A stretch of 64,000 nt of DNA from Calditrichaceae bacterium (GTDB lineage Bacteria; Calditrichota; Calditrichia; RBG-13-44-9; J075). Every line of letters begins with the position of its first letter. The first letter of the stretch is position 1. The notes below the pieces were generated by a model. That model had not been told where the DNA came from. It was given only the letters and a program-made list of their open reading frames with translations, and made no database searches. The stretch is from the NCBI GenBank assembly GCA_013360445.1, contig JABWBP010000021.1, positions 22,964 through 86,963 on the forward strand, written 5' to 3'. The translations under genes and the position numbers were made by a program. Positions 24,467-34,008 of this stretch are shown here, piece by piece.

Positions 24467-26602
24467 CTACCACAAAATCGTATCCACGGCCAGGCGGGAG
24501 CGCGCCCCGATAATCCCTTTGCAGGGGTAGCGGCTTCCCACGAAGGTTTGCCTGCCCAAAACCGCTTCCCGGCCCAGTCGCATGGCCGAAAATCCCCGTG
24601 AAAGCACCGTATCCACCCCGATGAAGGTATGAGAGCCTAACTGCATCCGGGCGTTGTTGCGGATGCGAATACAGGCGCGGGTGAAGGCGGGTTTTTCATC
24701 CATAATCAGCCGGCGCAGCGTCGCCTCCTGGCTCTCCCCCGCCAGCGCGGAGGTGTTCGCTAAAATGGTAAAATCGAAGGCGTTCTCCTCGAAGGGTTTT
24801 TCCGGGGGGTCTTCGTTTTCTTCCAGCACAAAATCCCCGATGACGGAGCTTTCTTCTAATATCAGCCGTTGGGTGAAGGCTTTCCCCACCACGCTGCTCA
24901 TCCCCAGCGTAACATTGGCGCCTAACACCATGGGGGTTAGGAAACGGAAATGCTCCAGAATCAGCGGCGCGGCGCCGGTATAAAGCTGCACCATTTCCCG
25001 CAGCCCGGCCAGGGTTCCCCGTTTTTTGTACAGTTGATAGGCGCGGGCGATCAGTTCCCGTTTTTTTGCCTCCGGCCAGTTTTCATCCGCCGCCAGGGCC
25101 AGCCAGGAGCCCAGCCAGTTCAAGAATTCCGTTGGAGTGGATTGCGGATCAAAATAACGGGCGATCTGCGCAATCTGTTCTTCCATGCCATAAGAAAAGG
25201 ATTCATACAGGGAGAGGAAACGTTCCAGGAAATCCCTCCCGGTCTCTTCTTCCTGGTAGGTGGCCGGTAAATAGCGCAGGTAGGAGAGGCGCGGAAAAAA
25301 CAGCCGGACCTGCTCCACCACGGGAGTATGGGCGCCGTCGCCGAACAGTTCGAACTTCAGCCAGAGGTAGCGTCCCCGCGCCTTCAGCAGAAGCCCGTCG
25401 CCGGCGTGGCGGCCGTTCTGCGGTGTACCCAGGGCTTTTTTCCACCACTGGTTGGCTTCGATCAGTTGCCCGGTAATGGGTTCTCCCTCGCCGGTTTGCA
25501 GGGAATCGGAGACGTAAAAAAAGGCCTCGATTTGGGTTTTTTCCTGAAGAGTCGCCCCCAAAGTGATGCGGTGCCACTCCATGCCCGCTTCGGCGCTGTC
25601 AAACCGCTCGGAATAGTACACCCCGTGCGCCAGAAACTGCCCCGACCCGTTGATCAGGGCGACGCCGCTCTCCGTCCCACAGGCGGCGTAAAGGTTACCC
25701 GCGTGATCGAACAGTAACTGCTGGCATCTTTCCGAATACTCGCCGAAGCTGCCTAAGTAGCGCCCGGAGGGGTCCAGCAAATGGATTTTGAGATCGTCGC
25801 CCGGCCTTCTTTCCCCAAAATAGATCAAGCCCTGCGCGTCCACTGCAATCCCGGAGGGCCGGAAGGCCGTCCCGATCTGGCTGAAGTCGCCTAACCGCGC
25901 AACGAGCTGCCCGTGGGGATCGAATTTCAGCACCTGGCGTTTGCGGGCGTCCAGGGCGTAGAGGTAAGCGTCGCGGTCGATGGCGATGCCTTCCGGGCGG
26001 GTCAGAATTCCCTCTCCGGTGATCTGGCGGAACATTCCGAAGCGGTTGAATTTGAGCACCCGGCGATGGCCGTAATCCAGCAGGTGGAGGTTTCCCCGGC
26101 TATCGAGCACAAGGTCGCGAGGAAGGTTCAATCCCCGGGGAATGGGGCGGCCGAGGGCGTCGTTCGGCCCCAAAATGTAGCGAAGCTGGTAATTATAGCG
26201 GTAGAACGCCTGCACCCGCTGGTTCAGGGGGTCGGAAACGTATAAGGTGGAATGGTTGAGCGCCAGGCCCGCCCATCCTTCCGGCTCGGGAGAAAAGCGG
26301 AACTGCCCCGGCCCGTCGCCGCATTCGCCGATGCAGGCAACCGGCTCGAAGCGGTTTTCGCTTTTGAGGTAGCGGTAAATACGGCAATCCTCCGCATCGA
26401 TGGCGTAAAGGTTGCCCCGCGGATCAAGCCCAAACCCGCCTAACCGGCCAATTCCTTCTATCGCCGCCAGCGCCTGCCCGGGGTGCAGGGAAATGCCGCC
26501 GCCCGGCAGGAAGCGCACGCCCTCGCCAAAACCCTCCCGCCAGCCGGCCGGGGTATTCAATACTAAGTATTTGAATTCATCGTTCAGCAAAAGCGCGGAC
26601 AT
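24467..26602 (-). CDS. NHL propeller fused to tail-protein-I-like baseplate domain
   Basis: ATG 26602 is preferred over 26695 because AAGGAA lies 8 bases upstream and the longer form would run through a repeat and overlap the previous gene. That gives 711 residues. The first 330 contain NHL-type propeller strands (GFGLDPRGNLYAIDAEDCRI, PRDLVLDSRGNLHLLDYGH, PEGIAIDRDAYLYALDARKRQV). A beta-sandwich follows. Next comes a helical domain typical of P2 gpI-like tail proteins (FPRLSYLRYLPATYQ, FLSLYESF, LNWLGSWLALAADENWPEAK, YKKRGTLAGLREMVQLYTG), then a C-terminal part. In eCIS baseplates this protein joins wedge and fibres. The propeller fused in front is an accessory feature. Confidence 0.85.
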   Translation of the reverse strand: MSALLLNDEFKYLVLNTPAGWREGFGEGVRFLPGGGISLHPGQALAAIEGIGRLGGFGLDPRGNLYAIDAEDCRIYRYLKSENRFEPVACIGECGDGPGQFRFSPEPEGWAGLALNHSTLYVSDPLNQRVQAFYRYNYQLRYILGPNDALGRPIPRGLNLPRDLVLDSRGNLHLLDYGHRRVLKFNRFGMFRQITGEGILTRPEGIAIDRDAYLYALDARKRQVLKFDPHGQLVARLGDFSQIGTAFRPSGIAVDAQGLIYFGERRPGDDLKIHLLDPSGRYLGSFGEYSERCQQLLFDHAGNLYAACGTESGVALINGSGQFLAHGVYYSERFDSAEAGMEWHRITLGATLQEKTQIEAFFYVSDSLQTGEGEPITGQLIEANQWWKKALGTPQNGRHAGDGLLLKARGRYLWLKFELFGDGAHTPVVEQVRLFFPRLSYLRYLPATYQEEETGRDFLERFLSLYESFSYGMEEQIAQIARYFDPQSTPTEFLNWLGSWLALAADENWPEAKKRELIARAYQLYKKRGTLAGLREMVQLYTGAAPLILEHFRFLTPMVLGANVTLGMSSVVGKAFTQRLILEESSVIGDFVLEENEDPPEKPFEENAFDFTILANTSALAGESQEATLRRLIMDEKPAFTRACIRIRNNARMQLGSHTFIGVDTVLSRGFSAMRLGREAVLGRQTFVGSRYPCKGIIGARSRLAVDTILW

Positions 26603-26621
26603 GGGTGGTGTTCCTTGGTTT

Positions 26622-26690
26622 TTTGATCGTAAACGTAAAGCGTAAAACGTGATGCGTGGCTCGTAAATCGCTAATCGCCAATCGTCAATG
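26622..26690. repeat. Intergenic repeat, word CGTAAARCG
   Basis: Tandem degenerate copies of CGTAAA, CGTGATGCG and AATCG fill the gap before the tail-protein gene. The word ACGTGATGCGT recurs at 52.49 kb, and its complement appears in the T9SS sorting-domain codons at 48.75 and 51.24 kb. Confidence 0.5.
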
Positions 26691-26691
26691 C

Positions 26692-28638
26692 TCACCTTTT
26701 CACCGTGACGGAGTGCGCGCCGGAATAGACCAGGGCGACGCGGGGGATTTTCACGTTCTCCCTGCCGGGGATGCAGCTATCCGAAGAAAGTACCACGCTG
26801 CTCACGCAGGAAACTCCCTCCACCCCTTCGATCACCTGGTAAATTTCCGATTTGAATACCGGCCTTCCGAACGGCCAGCCGGTTTTTTCCGGCCCGCCTT
26901 TCAGGGGATCGAGGAAGGCTTTCAACGCATCGAGAACGTTCAGGCGCACGCTCTCAAGGCTCATGCGCGGATGGATTTCCACCGCCGCCTGCACGATTAC
27001 CTGTACGAATTCCGGCCCGATCACGTGCAGGTTGGCGGTGAGCAGCTTCCGGGAATCTAAGTAATCCGCCACGGTTTTCAATAGGCCCTCGCCGGGCGCG
27101 GGCAGCTGATCCGGGCGATCCGGCAGGATATAGGGAACCACCACCACGGTCACCGCCCCGGGAAAGGGAATGGCCGGGAATTGGGGATGATAGAGCGGCA
27201 GCGCCTGCGCCCGGGTGATGCGCACCCCCGGGGTGGAGAGCGTTAGGGTTTCATAATCTTTCGAGGTGACGGCGCGGTAACGGGTTTTGAGATCCCGGCG
27301 GGCGCGCTGTTTTGCTCCCTCCAGGGTTTCGGCTTCGCTTCCGCCGGCGGCCGGCTTGCGGTTGGTTGCCTTTACCCCGGCAATCAGCGGATCGGTGAAC
27401 TTGTTCAGGATGTTCGCTTGAATATTGCCGATTTCTCCCCCCCCGGCGCGGTAGCGGGCAACGCGAATATTTTCTTCTCCCCCGGACGGCACGCGCCCGT
27501 GAATGCCGTCGCCGAAGCGGATGACGCCCGCGGAGAGATCCAGCCGGTAATGGCGGTCTTCCGGGCCGGAGGCGTCGAAATCCGCAACTTCCGACCAGGC
27601 GCGCCATTGCGAATCCGGCTCTAAAATTTCTAACTCCAGGGTATTCCATAATACCGGGGAATGGCGCAGCTCCAGGGCTTGAAAGGGCAGCCCGCTGCCG
27701 GAATGGCGCTCATCCGTGAAGGTTACTCCGTGGGAGGCGGCAATGGTGTTGAACAGAATCGTGTCGATCCGGGGAGAAATTTCATAGCCGGTTTTCAGGA
27801 GCGTCGCACGAATCCAGTACAGCGGTTCCGTGACTAAGGTCGGCAACCCTGCCCCGGGCTGCGCCGCACCGGCTTTGGCGAGGTCGGCAGGCGCGCTGAA
27901 TTCAATCCGCCCGTTATGCGCCAGGGCGGAAGCGCCGTCGTTAACGTCCAGGGACGCCCAGACGCTGCCGTTCCAGTATTCCCAGGCCAGCTCCGCCGGG
28001 GGCGTCAGGGTGAAGGATTCGCCCTCCGCGGGAACGGCTGGCTGCGGCAAATCCACCTCGTAGAGATTGATGGTGACCTTAATAGATTCCCCTGCCAGTG
28101 CAGCAAAGGCGTCGAAGCCGAGGTAGAACTGGTCGCCCGGCTCCGCGGTTTCCCCAAAGGCAAAATAGAAGACGTTGTCCAGGGAATTGGATTCGGTGTT
28201 ATCGATCCAGCGGGAGGCGTCGCGGGTGAGCAGTTGTTTCAACTCGATATGGAGCAGCTTCAGGTCTTCTTCGGTTTCGAAAATAAGCTCCCTCCCGGCC
28301 AGCGCGTCCAGAGCGGCCAATTGGGTTCCCCGGGGCAGGAAGATGAAATCCGGGGCGTTTTCCCCGAATGAAAAGCTAACCTCTGCCCGGGCCGCGGTTG
28401 CCGGCTGCGGCCTGGTTCCCAGGAGCTTCAGGAATTTCAAAAAATTCTCATCGGTCAGGCGGTCGAGGTTGTAAATCTGCATTTCCGACAGCCAGGCAAA
28501 CAGGTCGATGAGGGTGATGCCCGGGTCGCTGAGATTATGGTCGGTCCATTCCGGCGCGTGGCGGGGGATCAGGGAACGCGCCTCCTGGAAAAGCTCCGCA
28601 AAGGTTTTATCATCTAATTTGGGAATGGGTAAGGACAT
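26692..28638 (-). CDS. Baseplate assembly protein (gpJ/gp6-like), shorter paralogue
   Basis: 648 residues. The opening [20 protein letters not shown], then [24 protein letters not shown], is the hallmark of putative baseplate assembly proteins of eCIS and related tails. The middle is a beta-sandwich insertion ([15 protein letters not shown]). The baseplate-J core follows ([56 protein letters not shown]), and the C-terminus ([18 protein letters not shown]) matches the same position in the larger paralogue. It should form part of the wedge ring with the 1165-residue protein, like the Afp11/Afp12 pair. It is separated from that gene by a 180-base repeat. Confidence 0.88.
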   Translation of the reverse strand: MSLPIPKLDDKTFAELFQEARSLIPRHAPEWTDHNLSDPGITLIDLFAWLSEMQIYNLDRLTDENFLKFLKLLGTRPQPATAARAEVSFSFGENAPDFIFLPRGTQLAALDALAGRELIFETEEDLKLLHIELKQLLTRDASRWIDNTESNSLDNVFYFAFGETAEPGDQFYLGFDAFAALAGESIKVTINLYEVDLPQPAVPAEGESFTLTPPAELAWEYWNGSVWASLDVNDGASALAHNGRIEFSAPADLAKAGAAQPGAGLPTLVTEPLYWIRATLLKTGYEISPRIDTILFNTIAASHGVTFTDERHSGSGLPFQALELRHSPVLWNTLELEILEPDSQWRAWSEVADFDASGPEDRHYRLDLSAGVIRFGDGIHGRVPSGGEENIRVARYRAGGGEIGNIQANILNKFTDPLIAGVKATNRKPAAGGSEAETLEGAKQRARRDLKTRYRAVTSKDYETLTLSTPGVRITRAQALPLYHPQFPAIPFPGAVTVVVVPYILPDRPDQLPAPGEGLLKTVADYLDSRKLLTANLHVIGPEFVQVIVQAAVEIHPRMSLESVRLNVLDALKAFLDPLKGGPEKTGWPFGRPVFKSEIYQVIEGVEGVSCVSSVVLSSDSCIPGRENVKIPRVALVYSGAHSVTVKR

Positions 28639-28663
28639 TTCCGCTTATTCCTTTTCATTTGCT

Positions 28664-28823
28664 TTTCGTCATTTGCGCTCCGCGCGTCATTTGCTGCGCT
28701 GTCATTGGTACTTCGTGCGTCAATTGCGCTTCGCGGGTCAATTTGCTTCGCGTCATTAACAACTAATGACGTGCGTAGCACTAATGACAATAAATGACGC
28801 GCGCAGCGCCACTGACGCGCAGC
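28664..28823. repeat. Large word-built palindrome, word GTCATTTGCGCTTCGC
   Basis: The left half has about five degenerate units starting with GTCATT or GTCAAT followed by a GCGC-rich end. The right half has their complements (TAATGAC or AAATGAC followed by GCGCGCAGCGC). The centre is the perfect hairpin GTCATTA-ACAAC-TAATGAC at 28752-28770. It fills the gap between two baseplate genes inside the operon. Confidence 0.75.
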
Positions 28824-28824
28824 G

Positions 28825-31800
28825 CTAAAGCTGGTATTCACACTCATCTTTCTTCGTCGCCGTTGTAACCGTATTTGCCGGCAGCGCCAGGTTGATGCGG
28901 TGCTCCCCGGAAACCGGCAGTGTGAAGGGATCCAGAGCGACGTCCCCGGCCTGTTGTACCCCCCCGGCGTAAAGAACCAGGCTCGCCACGTAATCCACGT
29001 TGGGAAGGTGCTCGATGCGGCTGATGATGTCGGAAAGGCAGATGGCCTTTCCGAATTCCCAGCCGGTCTGCTCCGCTCCCCCGGTGAGGGGATGGATGTA
29101 GCGGTTGAGCGTTTCCCGGGCGGCGCTCTCCACCTCCGCGGCAACCTCGATGCCAATGGGCACGATGGTAGTCTCCACGATCAACTCGGTATAGAGCGGC
29201 CCGCGCACGTGAATGTGTTTGGGAGCGACGACCAGGTTTGCGGCGGATTGTTCCAGCCCCTCGGATACAGTTTTGATCAACTGGCGGGTGGGCTGGGGCT
29301 GCTTTTCTTTGGAATCCGGCACGATCAGCACCGTTACCCAGCCGGGAGCGAATTCCCCGCTGGCGTCGGTGTTGGGCAGGCATTTGGCGCGGGCGATCTT
29401 GCGGGAGGCGTCGCGGGCCAGCCATTCGAAATCTGCCGCCGCGACCGCGCGGTCGCGGTGCTGCAAGCGATGGGTTCCCCGCTCGATCGCTTCCTCCAGG
29501 GTTTCGGTTTCCGCGCCGGCGTCCGCGTCGAGATAATTGGTAACCGCCTGGATGAAGGGGATGGCATTCTTCAGCGCCTTTACGGAGAGGGGCGGCACGT
29601 TGCCGATTTTCCCGCCTCCGAATTGATAATCCGCCATGACGTTATCATCCCCGGCCGGGCAAACCATCCCCTGTTCCCCGTCGCCGAAGCGCACGATGCC
29701 CAGCCGTTTGTCCACCGTGTAGTGCCGGCTGGAGCTGTCCGACTGATCGAAATCTTCCACCTCGTGCCAGCGCACCCAGATTTCCTGAACCTCGCCGGTT
29801 TCATCTAACACCTTTTCAACGGCGTCCTCGCCCTCTGCGGCAATGATCGCGGGCATTTCCTCCTCGCCCGGCTCCCTGGCTTCTTTGATCCAAACCTGCT
29901 GAGCAATTACCAGCGGGTGCAGCAACTGGAAGCTCTGCTTGGCGGTAGCGTCGCCGGAGCCTAAAATTTCTCCCTCGATGGAGGCAGCCTGCAAGGCGTA
30001 CACGCTGTTCAGGAAAATACCCTTGATGGTGGGCGGGGAAGGATGGATTCCCTCCACTACCAGTCCCTTCAGCCAATACAGCTTCCTGTCGAACATCTCC
30101 GTTACGGCAAAATCCGCCCCGCCGATCCATTCTAACATTCCCACCCGGGTCAGGTTTTCGGTTTCATCGAAGACGTTCAATTGCACCCATTCGCGGCCGT
30201 TCCAGTAGAACCAGAGCATTTTCAGGCGTTCATCGCTGCCGAGAAATTGCTCTTCTAAGTCGATGAGCATGCGCAGCGGCCCGCCGGTGAGGGGCTGGTC
30301 GAAACCCAGAAAAATTCCCGGGTAGATCTCTGGAAAAATTGCAAAGGGATCGAACACCAGGTCTTTGTCGCGGCACTCCGCGGTGCGGTCGATGTAGTCG
30401 AGGTTGTTTAAAGTAAAGCAGAATTGCGGCGCTTGCTCGGCAAGCTGGTATTCGATGTTGATTTCTTTTATAACCGGGTAATAGATCGTACCGGTGCTTA
30501 CGGTGCCGCCGCTGCCAATGATAATTTCTTTGCCATAATCCCCGTCGATCAGACGGGCGCGAATCCAGTATTTTTCCTCCCCGTTCACTTCGATCTTTTC
30601 GATGTCCTCCGGGCAGGTGAAGCGGATCTGCCCCGCCGCTTTGAATTTTTCCGTGGTGTCGCTCACCCGCAAACCTCTCCAGGACTCTCCGTTCCAATAC
30701 TCCCAGGACAACACCGGCTGGGGATCGGGATCAGGCGGGGTAGCAGGGTAGTCGTGCCATTCGGATTCTATATGAATAGTAACCCTCGCGCCTTTTTTGG
30801 AAAAAGCTTCGTCGCTGGCGAGGTTAAAGGTATCGAATAGCCGGGGCAACTCACCGAAGGGTTTGATGGCGAGCAGGATTCTGACCTGGTCGTCTTCGTT
30901 ATAGAAGCTGCCCGCACCCTGGTCAAAGGTAATCTCGTGCCGCTGCTCATTTGCCGGAAGGGTTGGATCGCCCGCGGGAGTTATCGAGGCAACGTAGAGG
31001 GGCTGCGGGTCGCCTTCTCCCATCAAATAAGCCTTAATCCCCGCGCCGATATTCAATCCCGCCACGTTTTCGGATAGAACCGCGACGGTAAGGTCATTGG
31101 AACGCATGGCTGTAATCATGCGCACCACCGTAATATCATTAATATAGAGGTTAACCGGGGGGTCTAAGGCGTAGCATTTACCGGTTCGGAATACTGATGA
31201 AGTCGGCGGTATGGAGGGCGGCACTATTTTACTGCGTATGGGATCATCGACCCGGTTATTGAATTCCAGTGTATCCTCTATTTCAAGATCATCGGGGATC
31301 AAACCTGTCTGGTCGCCCGGGCAGGCCTGGCTGCGGTCAATTTCTACCGGAATATCCTTAGCCAGCATGGGAACGTCTATGGGGCTGATTTCCAGGGGAA
31401 TATCGTTGTTGAAAGCCAGGTCCGGCAGAAACGGTTTAAAAGATTTTACGCTTAACTGAATCAGGTTCAGGGTGGGAAGCTGCACCCGGCTTGCCAGGGA
31501 GAGGGGTCTGCTCAGGCGGCAGCGAATCCAGCGGCTGGTCTGCTCGAAAAGCGGCGCGCTCTTGATTTCCCCGGAAAATGGTTTGGTGAATTCCATTACG
31601 CCGCTGCGGCGGAATTTATCGGTCAAATCGACAAAATTCCGCCTCTCCGAACTGGCCAACTCCACCCAGTTCTCCCCGTTCCAGAATTCCCAGGCGAACT
31701 GGAATTCATCACTCTCCGTGGCTCCGGAAGCGATGGTAAAATTCACCCGGATAACGGCCGGCTGGTTTTGGTTGAGCAGGTCTTCGTGCCCCAGGTAAAG

Positions 31801-32322
31801 ACTGTGCTCCTGCAGCTCCGTCCCGCTGAAAATGGTGAAGGGAGTTCCGGCGAGAAAATCTTCGCTATGCTTATAGAAACGGTCGCCCGGCGCGTCCACG
31901 CTGAAAATTTCCTGCAACCGGGCGAAACTGGCTAACAGATTGTCTTCAGTGCGAAAGAGGATTTCTTCTTTTTCCTGGTTTTCTTTGACCGCTTCCCCGG
32001 CCAGTTCGGTTCCCCGGGGAACCAGCACATTGAGGGCGGTTCCTTCCGCCAGGGAGAAGGTAACCGGGGCCACGGCGGACTGCGCCGGGCGCATTTGAAT
32101 GCCCATCATGTCCAGAAAGGCGACCAGGTTCTTATGGGGAACCTCGTTCAAGCGCCGGATGACCTGCTCGTGCATGTTCAGGAAAATCTTCAGCAGCGCC
32201 ACGCCGGGGTCTTTTTCATGCTGCGCTTCCCATTCCGGGGTGTAAAAACGGGCAATGGAGCGGGCTTTTTGCAGTAGTTCCTGAAACGTTCGCCGGTCGA
32301 TTTTGGGTGAAATAGGATTCAT
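28825..32322 (-). CDS. Baseplate J-like wedge protein, large paralogue
   Basis: 1165 residues. The N-terminus (KIDRRTFQELLQKARSIARF, then EWEAQHEKDPGVALLKIF) is the same module as in the 648-residue protein. Several W-E-Y/F-WNG beta-sandwich repeats follow (FAWEFWNGENWVEL, LSWEYWNGESWRGL, LWFYWNGREWVQLN), each followed by a YWIR or WLKG strand, so the extra length comes from repeated sandwich inserts. The J core is near 890-1060 (RFGDGEQGMVCPAGDDN, YQFGGGKIGNV, ERGTHRLQHRDRAVAAADFE). It begins 3 bases after the gp25 stop, so the two wedge parts are coupled. It corresponds to Afp11-type wedge proteins that surround the spike. Confidence 0.88.
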   Translation of the reverse strand: MNPISPKIDRRTFQELLQKARSIARFYTPEWEAQHEKDPGVALLKIFLNMHEQVIRRLNEVPHKNLVAFLDMMGIQMRPAQSAVAPVTFSLAEGTALNVLVPRGTELAGEAVKENQEKEEILFRTEDNLLASFARLQEIFSVDAPGDRFYKHSEDFLAGTPFTIFSGTELQEHSLYLGHEDLLNQNQPAVIRVNFTIASGATESDEFQFAWEFWNGENWVELASSERRNFVDLTDKFRRSGVMEFTKPFSGEIKSAPLFEQTSRWIRCRLSRPLSLASRVQLPTLNLIQLSVKSFKPFLPDLAFNNDIPLEISPIDVPMLAKDIPVEIDRSQACPGDQTGLIPDDLEIEDTLEFNNRVDDPIRSKIVPPSIPPTSSVFRTGKCYALDPPVNLYINDITVVRMITAMRSNDLTVAVLSENVAGLNIGAGIKAYLMGEGDPQPLYVASITPAGDPTLPANEQRHEITFDQGAGSFYNEDDQVRILLAIKPFGELPRLFDTFNLASDEAFSKKGARVTIHIESEWHDYPATPPDPDPQPVLSWEYWNGESWRGLRVSDTTEKFKAAGQIRFTCPEDIEKIEVNGEEKYWIRARLIDGDYGKEIIIGSGGTVSTGTIYYPVIKEINIEYQLAEQAPQFCFTLNNLDYIDRTAECRDKDLVFDPFAIFPEIYPGIFLGFDQPLTGGPLRMLIDLEEQFLGSDERLKMLWFYWNGREWVQLNVFDETENLTRVGMLEWIGGADFAVTEMFDRKLYWLKGLVVEGIHPSPPTIKGIFLNSVYALQAASIEGEILGSGDATAKQSFQLLHPLVIAQQVWIKEAREPGEEEMPAIIAAEGEDAVEKVLDETGEVQEIWVRWHEVEDFDQSDSSSRHYTVDKRLGIVRFGDGEQGMVCPAGDDNVMADYQFGGGKIGNVPPLSVKALKNAIPFIQAVTNYLDADAGAETETLEEAIERGTHRLQHRDRAVAAADFEWLARDASRKIARAKCLPNTDASGEFAPGWVTVLIVPDSKEKQPQPTRQLIKTVSEGLEQSAANLVVAPKHIHVRGPLYTELIVETTIVPIGIEVAAEVESAARETLNRYIHPLTGGAEQTGWEFGKAICLSDIISRIEHLPNVDYVASLVLYAGGVQQAGDVALDPFTLPVSGEHRINLALPANTVTTATKKDECEYQL

Positions 32323-32325
32323 CGT

Positions 32326-32724
32326 TCACTCCGTGCCTTCCTGTAAGTAGAATGGGAAGACCAGGTTGAATTCATGGTTGGTGGCGCGCACCCGGTAATC
32401 GATGCTGATCATCAGTTTGCCGGTATCGGCTTCCGTATCCGATACCGTTACGTTCACCACTTCGATGCGCGACTCGTAGCTGACCAGCGCCTCCCGCACC
32501 GTGCTCTCGACCCGGTTGACGGTTCCGGCGTTGATGGGGTCGAAAACCATCTCATGGATCCCGCACCCAAAATCCGGGCGCATCGCTCTTTCTCCCCTGG
32601 CGGTGCTGAGGATGATCCAGATCGCTTCTCGGATATCCTCCTCCTGCCGGGAGAGTACGATCTTCCCCGCGGAGTCCACCCGCACGGGAAATTTCCAACC
32701 GCTTCCTAAAAATTCTTTGGCCAT
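32326..32724 (-). CDS. gp25-like baseplate wedge protein
   Basis: 132 residues of the GPW/gp25 family, the Afp9 equivalent. It contains the standard segments GWKFPVRVDSAGKIVLSRQE, EDIREAIWIILSTARGERAMRPDFGCGI and the conserved EMVFDP, then the beta half (VVNVTVSDTEADTGKLMISIDYRV). In contractile systems gp25 starts sheath assembly at the baseplate through contacts with the first sheath ring. It lies directly before the large baseplate J gene with a 3-base gap. Confidence 0.93.
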   Translation of the reverse strand: MAKEFLGSGWKFPVRVDSAGKIVLSRQEEDIREAIWIILSTARGERAMRPDFGCGIHEMVFDPINAGTVNRVESTVREALVSYESRIEVVNVTVSDTEADTGKLMISIDYRVRATNHEFNLVFPFYLQEGTE

Positions 32725-32819
32725 GGTCTTATTGCCGGTTTTGAGAATTAATAGTTACAACCCTGTTATCGAATTCGCAGCGAGAGCAGGGGGGGGATGT
32801 AACGCCTTAGCCCCTGTTT

Positions 32820-32919
32820 TAAAAATTGCCACAAAGGCTCTAAGACCCTAAGTTTCACTAAAAAATCGTAAAAATTCTTGGTGAAACTTTGTGACTTTGT
32901 GGCTTCGCGGCAAAAATTT
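32820..32919. repeat. Intergenic palindrome, word CCACAAAG
   Basis: The left arm (TTGCCACAAAGGCTCTAAG, then AAGTTTCAC) pairs imperfectly with the right arm (GTGAAACTTTGTGACTTTG, then TGGCTTCGCGGCAA). It lies between the PAAR and gp25 genes. A one-sided version (AGCCACTAAGGCTCAAAGCC) lies at 40375-40415, before the sheath gene. Confidence 0.65.
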
Positions 32920-32938
32920 GGACTTTGAAAACGGCTTC

Positions 32939-33235
32939 TTAGCCGCCGATTTGCACCGTGGGGCAACCGGCCGCGATGGCGTTGGGCGGCCCGCTTTCGG
33001 TGATCTGGTCTCCCTGCCGCGCCGCGGGAAGGTTATTGATCAACACCGTGGCGCTGCCCGCGGCCACCACTCCCCCCACGTGCGGCACGGTTCCGTTGAA
33101 CAGCGGGCAGGTGTGAAAATCCGCGGCCGCCCGCCAGGCCGGCATGCCGCCGATCAGCACGTTGGCGCTGCCCGGCCCCGGCGACAGCGGGGTGCCGTGG
33201 CTGGTCTGGTCTCCCATTCTGGCTGCTAAAGGCAT
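32939..33235 (-). CDS. PAAR spike-tip protein
   Basis: 98 residues from ATG 33235, chosen because GCGGAG lies a few bases upstream and MPLAARMGDQTSHGTPLSPG is the usual PAAR start. PAAR signatures are seen (GPGSANVLIGGMPAWRAA, then HTCPLFNG and HVGGVVAAGSATVLINNLPA, and AAGCPTVQIGG at the end). PAAR proteins fold as a cone that sharpens the spike and can hold a metal ion through His/Cys. This is the minimal type without a fused toxin. It sits between gp25 and the spike gene, as in other eCIS loci. Confidence 0.93.
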   Translation of the reverse strand: MPLAARMGDQTSHGTPLSPGPGSANVLIGGMPAWRAAADFHTCPLFNGTVPHVGGVVAAGSATVLINNLPAARQGDQITESGPPNAIAAGCPTVQIGG

Positions 33236-33261
33236 GTCGGTCTCCGCTGCTTTGTAAAAAT

Positions 33262-33350
33262 TTGTAATGCGTGACTCGTAACGCATATTGCGGATTTCGT
33301 AATGCGTATTGCGTATTCCATTGTCTTACGTATTACGCAATACGCCTCCC
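33262..33350. repeat. Intergenic palindrome, word GCGTATTGCGTA
   Basis: GCGTATTGCGTA (33304-33315) and TACGCAATACGC (33334-33345) are perfect 12-base complements with an 18-base loop. Further degenerate GTAATGCG and CGTAACGC copies lie to the left. It lies between the spike gene and the PAAR gene. Confidence 0.7.
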
Positions 33351-33366
33351 GTCTTCCCTAACTCCC

Positions 33367-34008
33367 CTAATTAATCATCACCATCGCCCCTTTAATAGTC
33401 ATATTGGCGTTGGCTTTCAGGTCCATATTGGCCCCCGCCTCGATTTTCGCGGCGGTTTGCGATTTCATTTCCAACTGCAGCGCCTCCAGGGTGATTTTGC
33501 CGTTGGGCGCTTTGAGCTGAATATCCTTTGCGCTTTCGATGCTGATGGTATTCCCGGAGGTATCGATGGTAATCTTGTTGCTGCCCGATTTGTCGATGAT
33601 CTCGATCTTCTCCTGACCGTCGCTGTCGTCCAAAATAATTAGATGCCCGCTGCGGGATTTGATCAGGCGGCGGTTGTTCTTGCCGTCGCTGTTGCTCTCC
33701 GGCGGCTTCATCGAGCCGCTCCACAAGGAGCCGAGCACGTACGGGTAATCGATGTTGCCGTTCTCGAAGGCGATCAATACTTCGTCGCCCACTTCAGGGA
33801 GGAAATAAGCCCCCCGCTCGCCGCCGGCCATGGGGGTGGCGATGCGCGCCCAGAAGCTTTCATCTTCGCTGTCGCGCCAGGGGTATTTCACCTTCACCCG
33901 CGCCTGGCCTTCGGGGTCCTGGTTGTTGGTTACGATGGCGATTGCCACGCCGGAAATGGTTCTATCCGCAGCCGCCTGCCGGTTTTGGATCAGGTCGATC
34001 AGGCTCAT
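33367..34008 (-). CDS. gpV/gp5-like spike protein
   Basis: 213 residues. The first 90 form the OB-fold of gp5/VgrG-type spikes (GVAIAIVTNNQDPEGQARVK, YPWRDSEDESFWARIATPMAG, EVGDEVLIAFENGNIDYPYV). The last 90 are short repeated beta strands (GKITLEALQLEMKSQ, NMDLKANANMTIKGA) that should form the trimeric beta-helix needle capped by PAAR. Together with the gpD-like protein upstream it makes the split equivalent of VgrG or Afp8. The start overlaps the upstream stop by 4 bases (ATGA), which fits a fixed stoichiometry between the two. Confidence 0.93.
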   Translation of the reverse strand: MSLIDLIQNRQAAADRTISGVAIAIVTNNQDPEGQARVKVKYPWRDSEDESFWARIATPMAGGERGAYFLPEVGDEVLIAFENGNIDYPYVLGSLWSGSMKPPESNSDGKNNRRLIKSRSGHLIILDDSDGQEKIEIIDKSGSNKITIDTSGNTISIESAKDIQLKAPNGKITLEALQLEMKSQTAAKIEAGANMDLKANANMTIKGAMVMIN

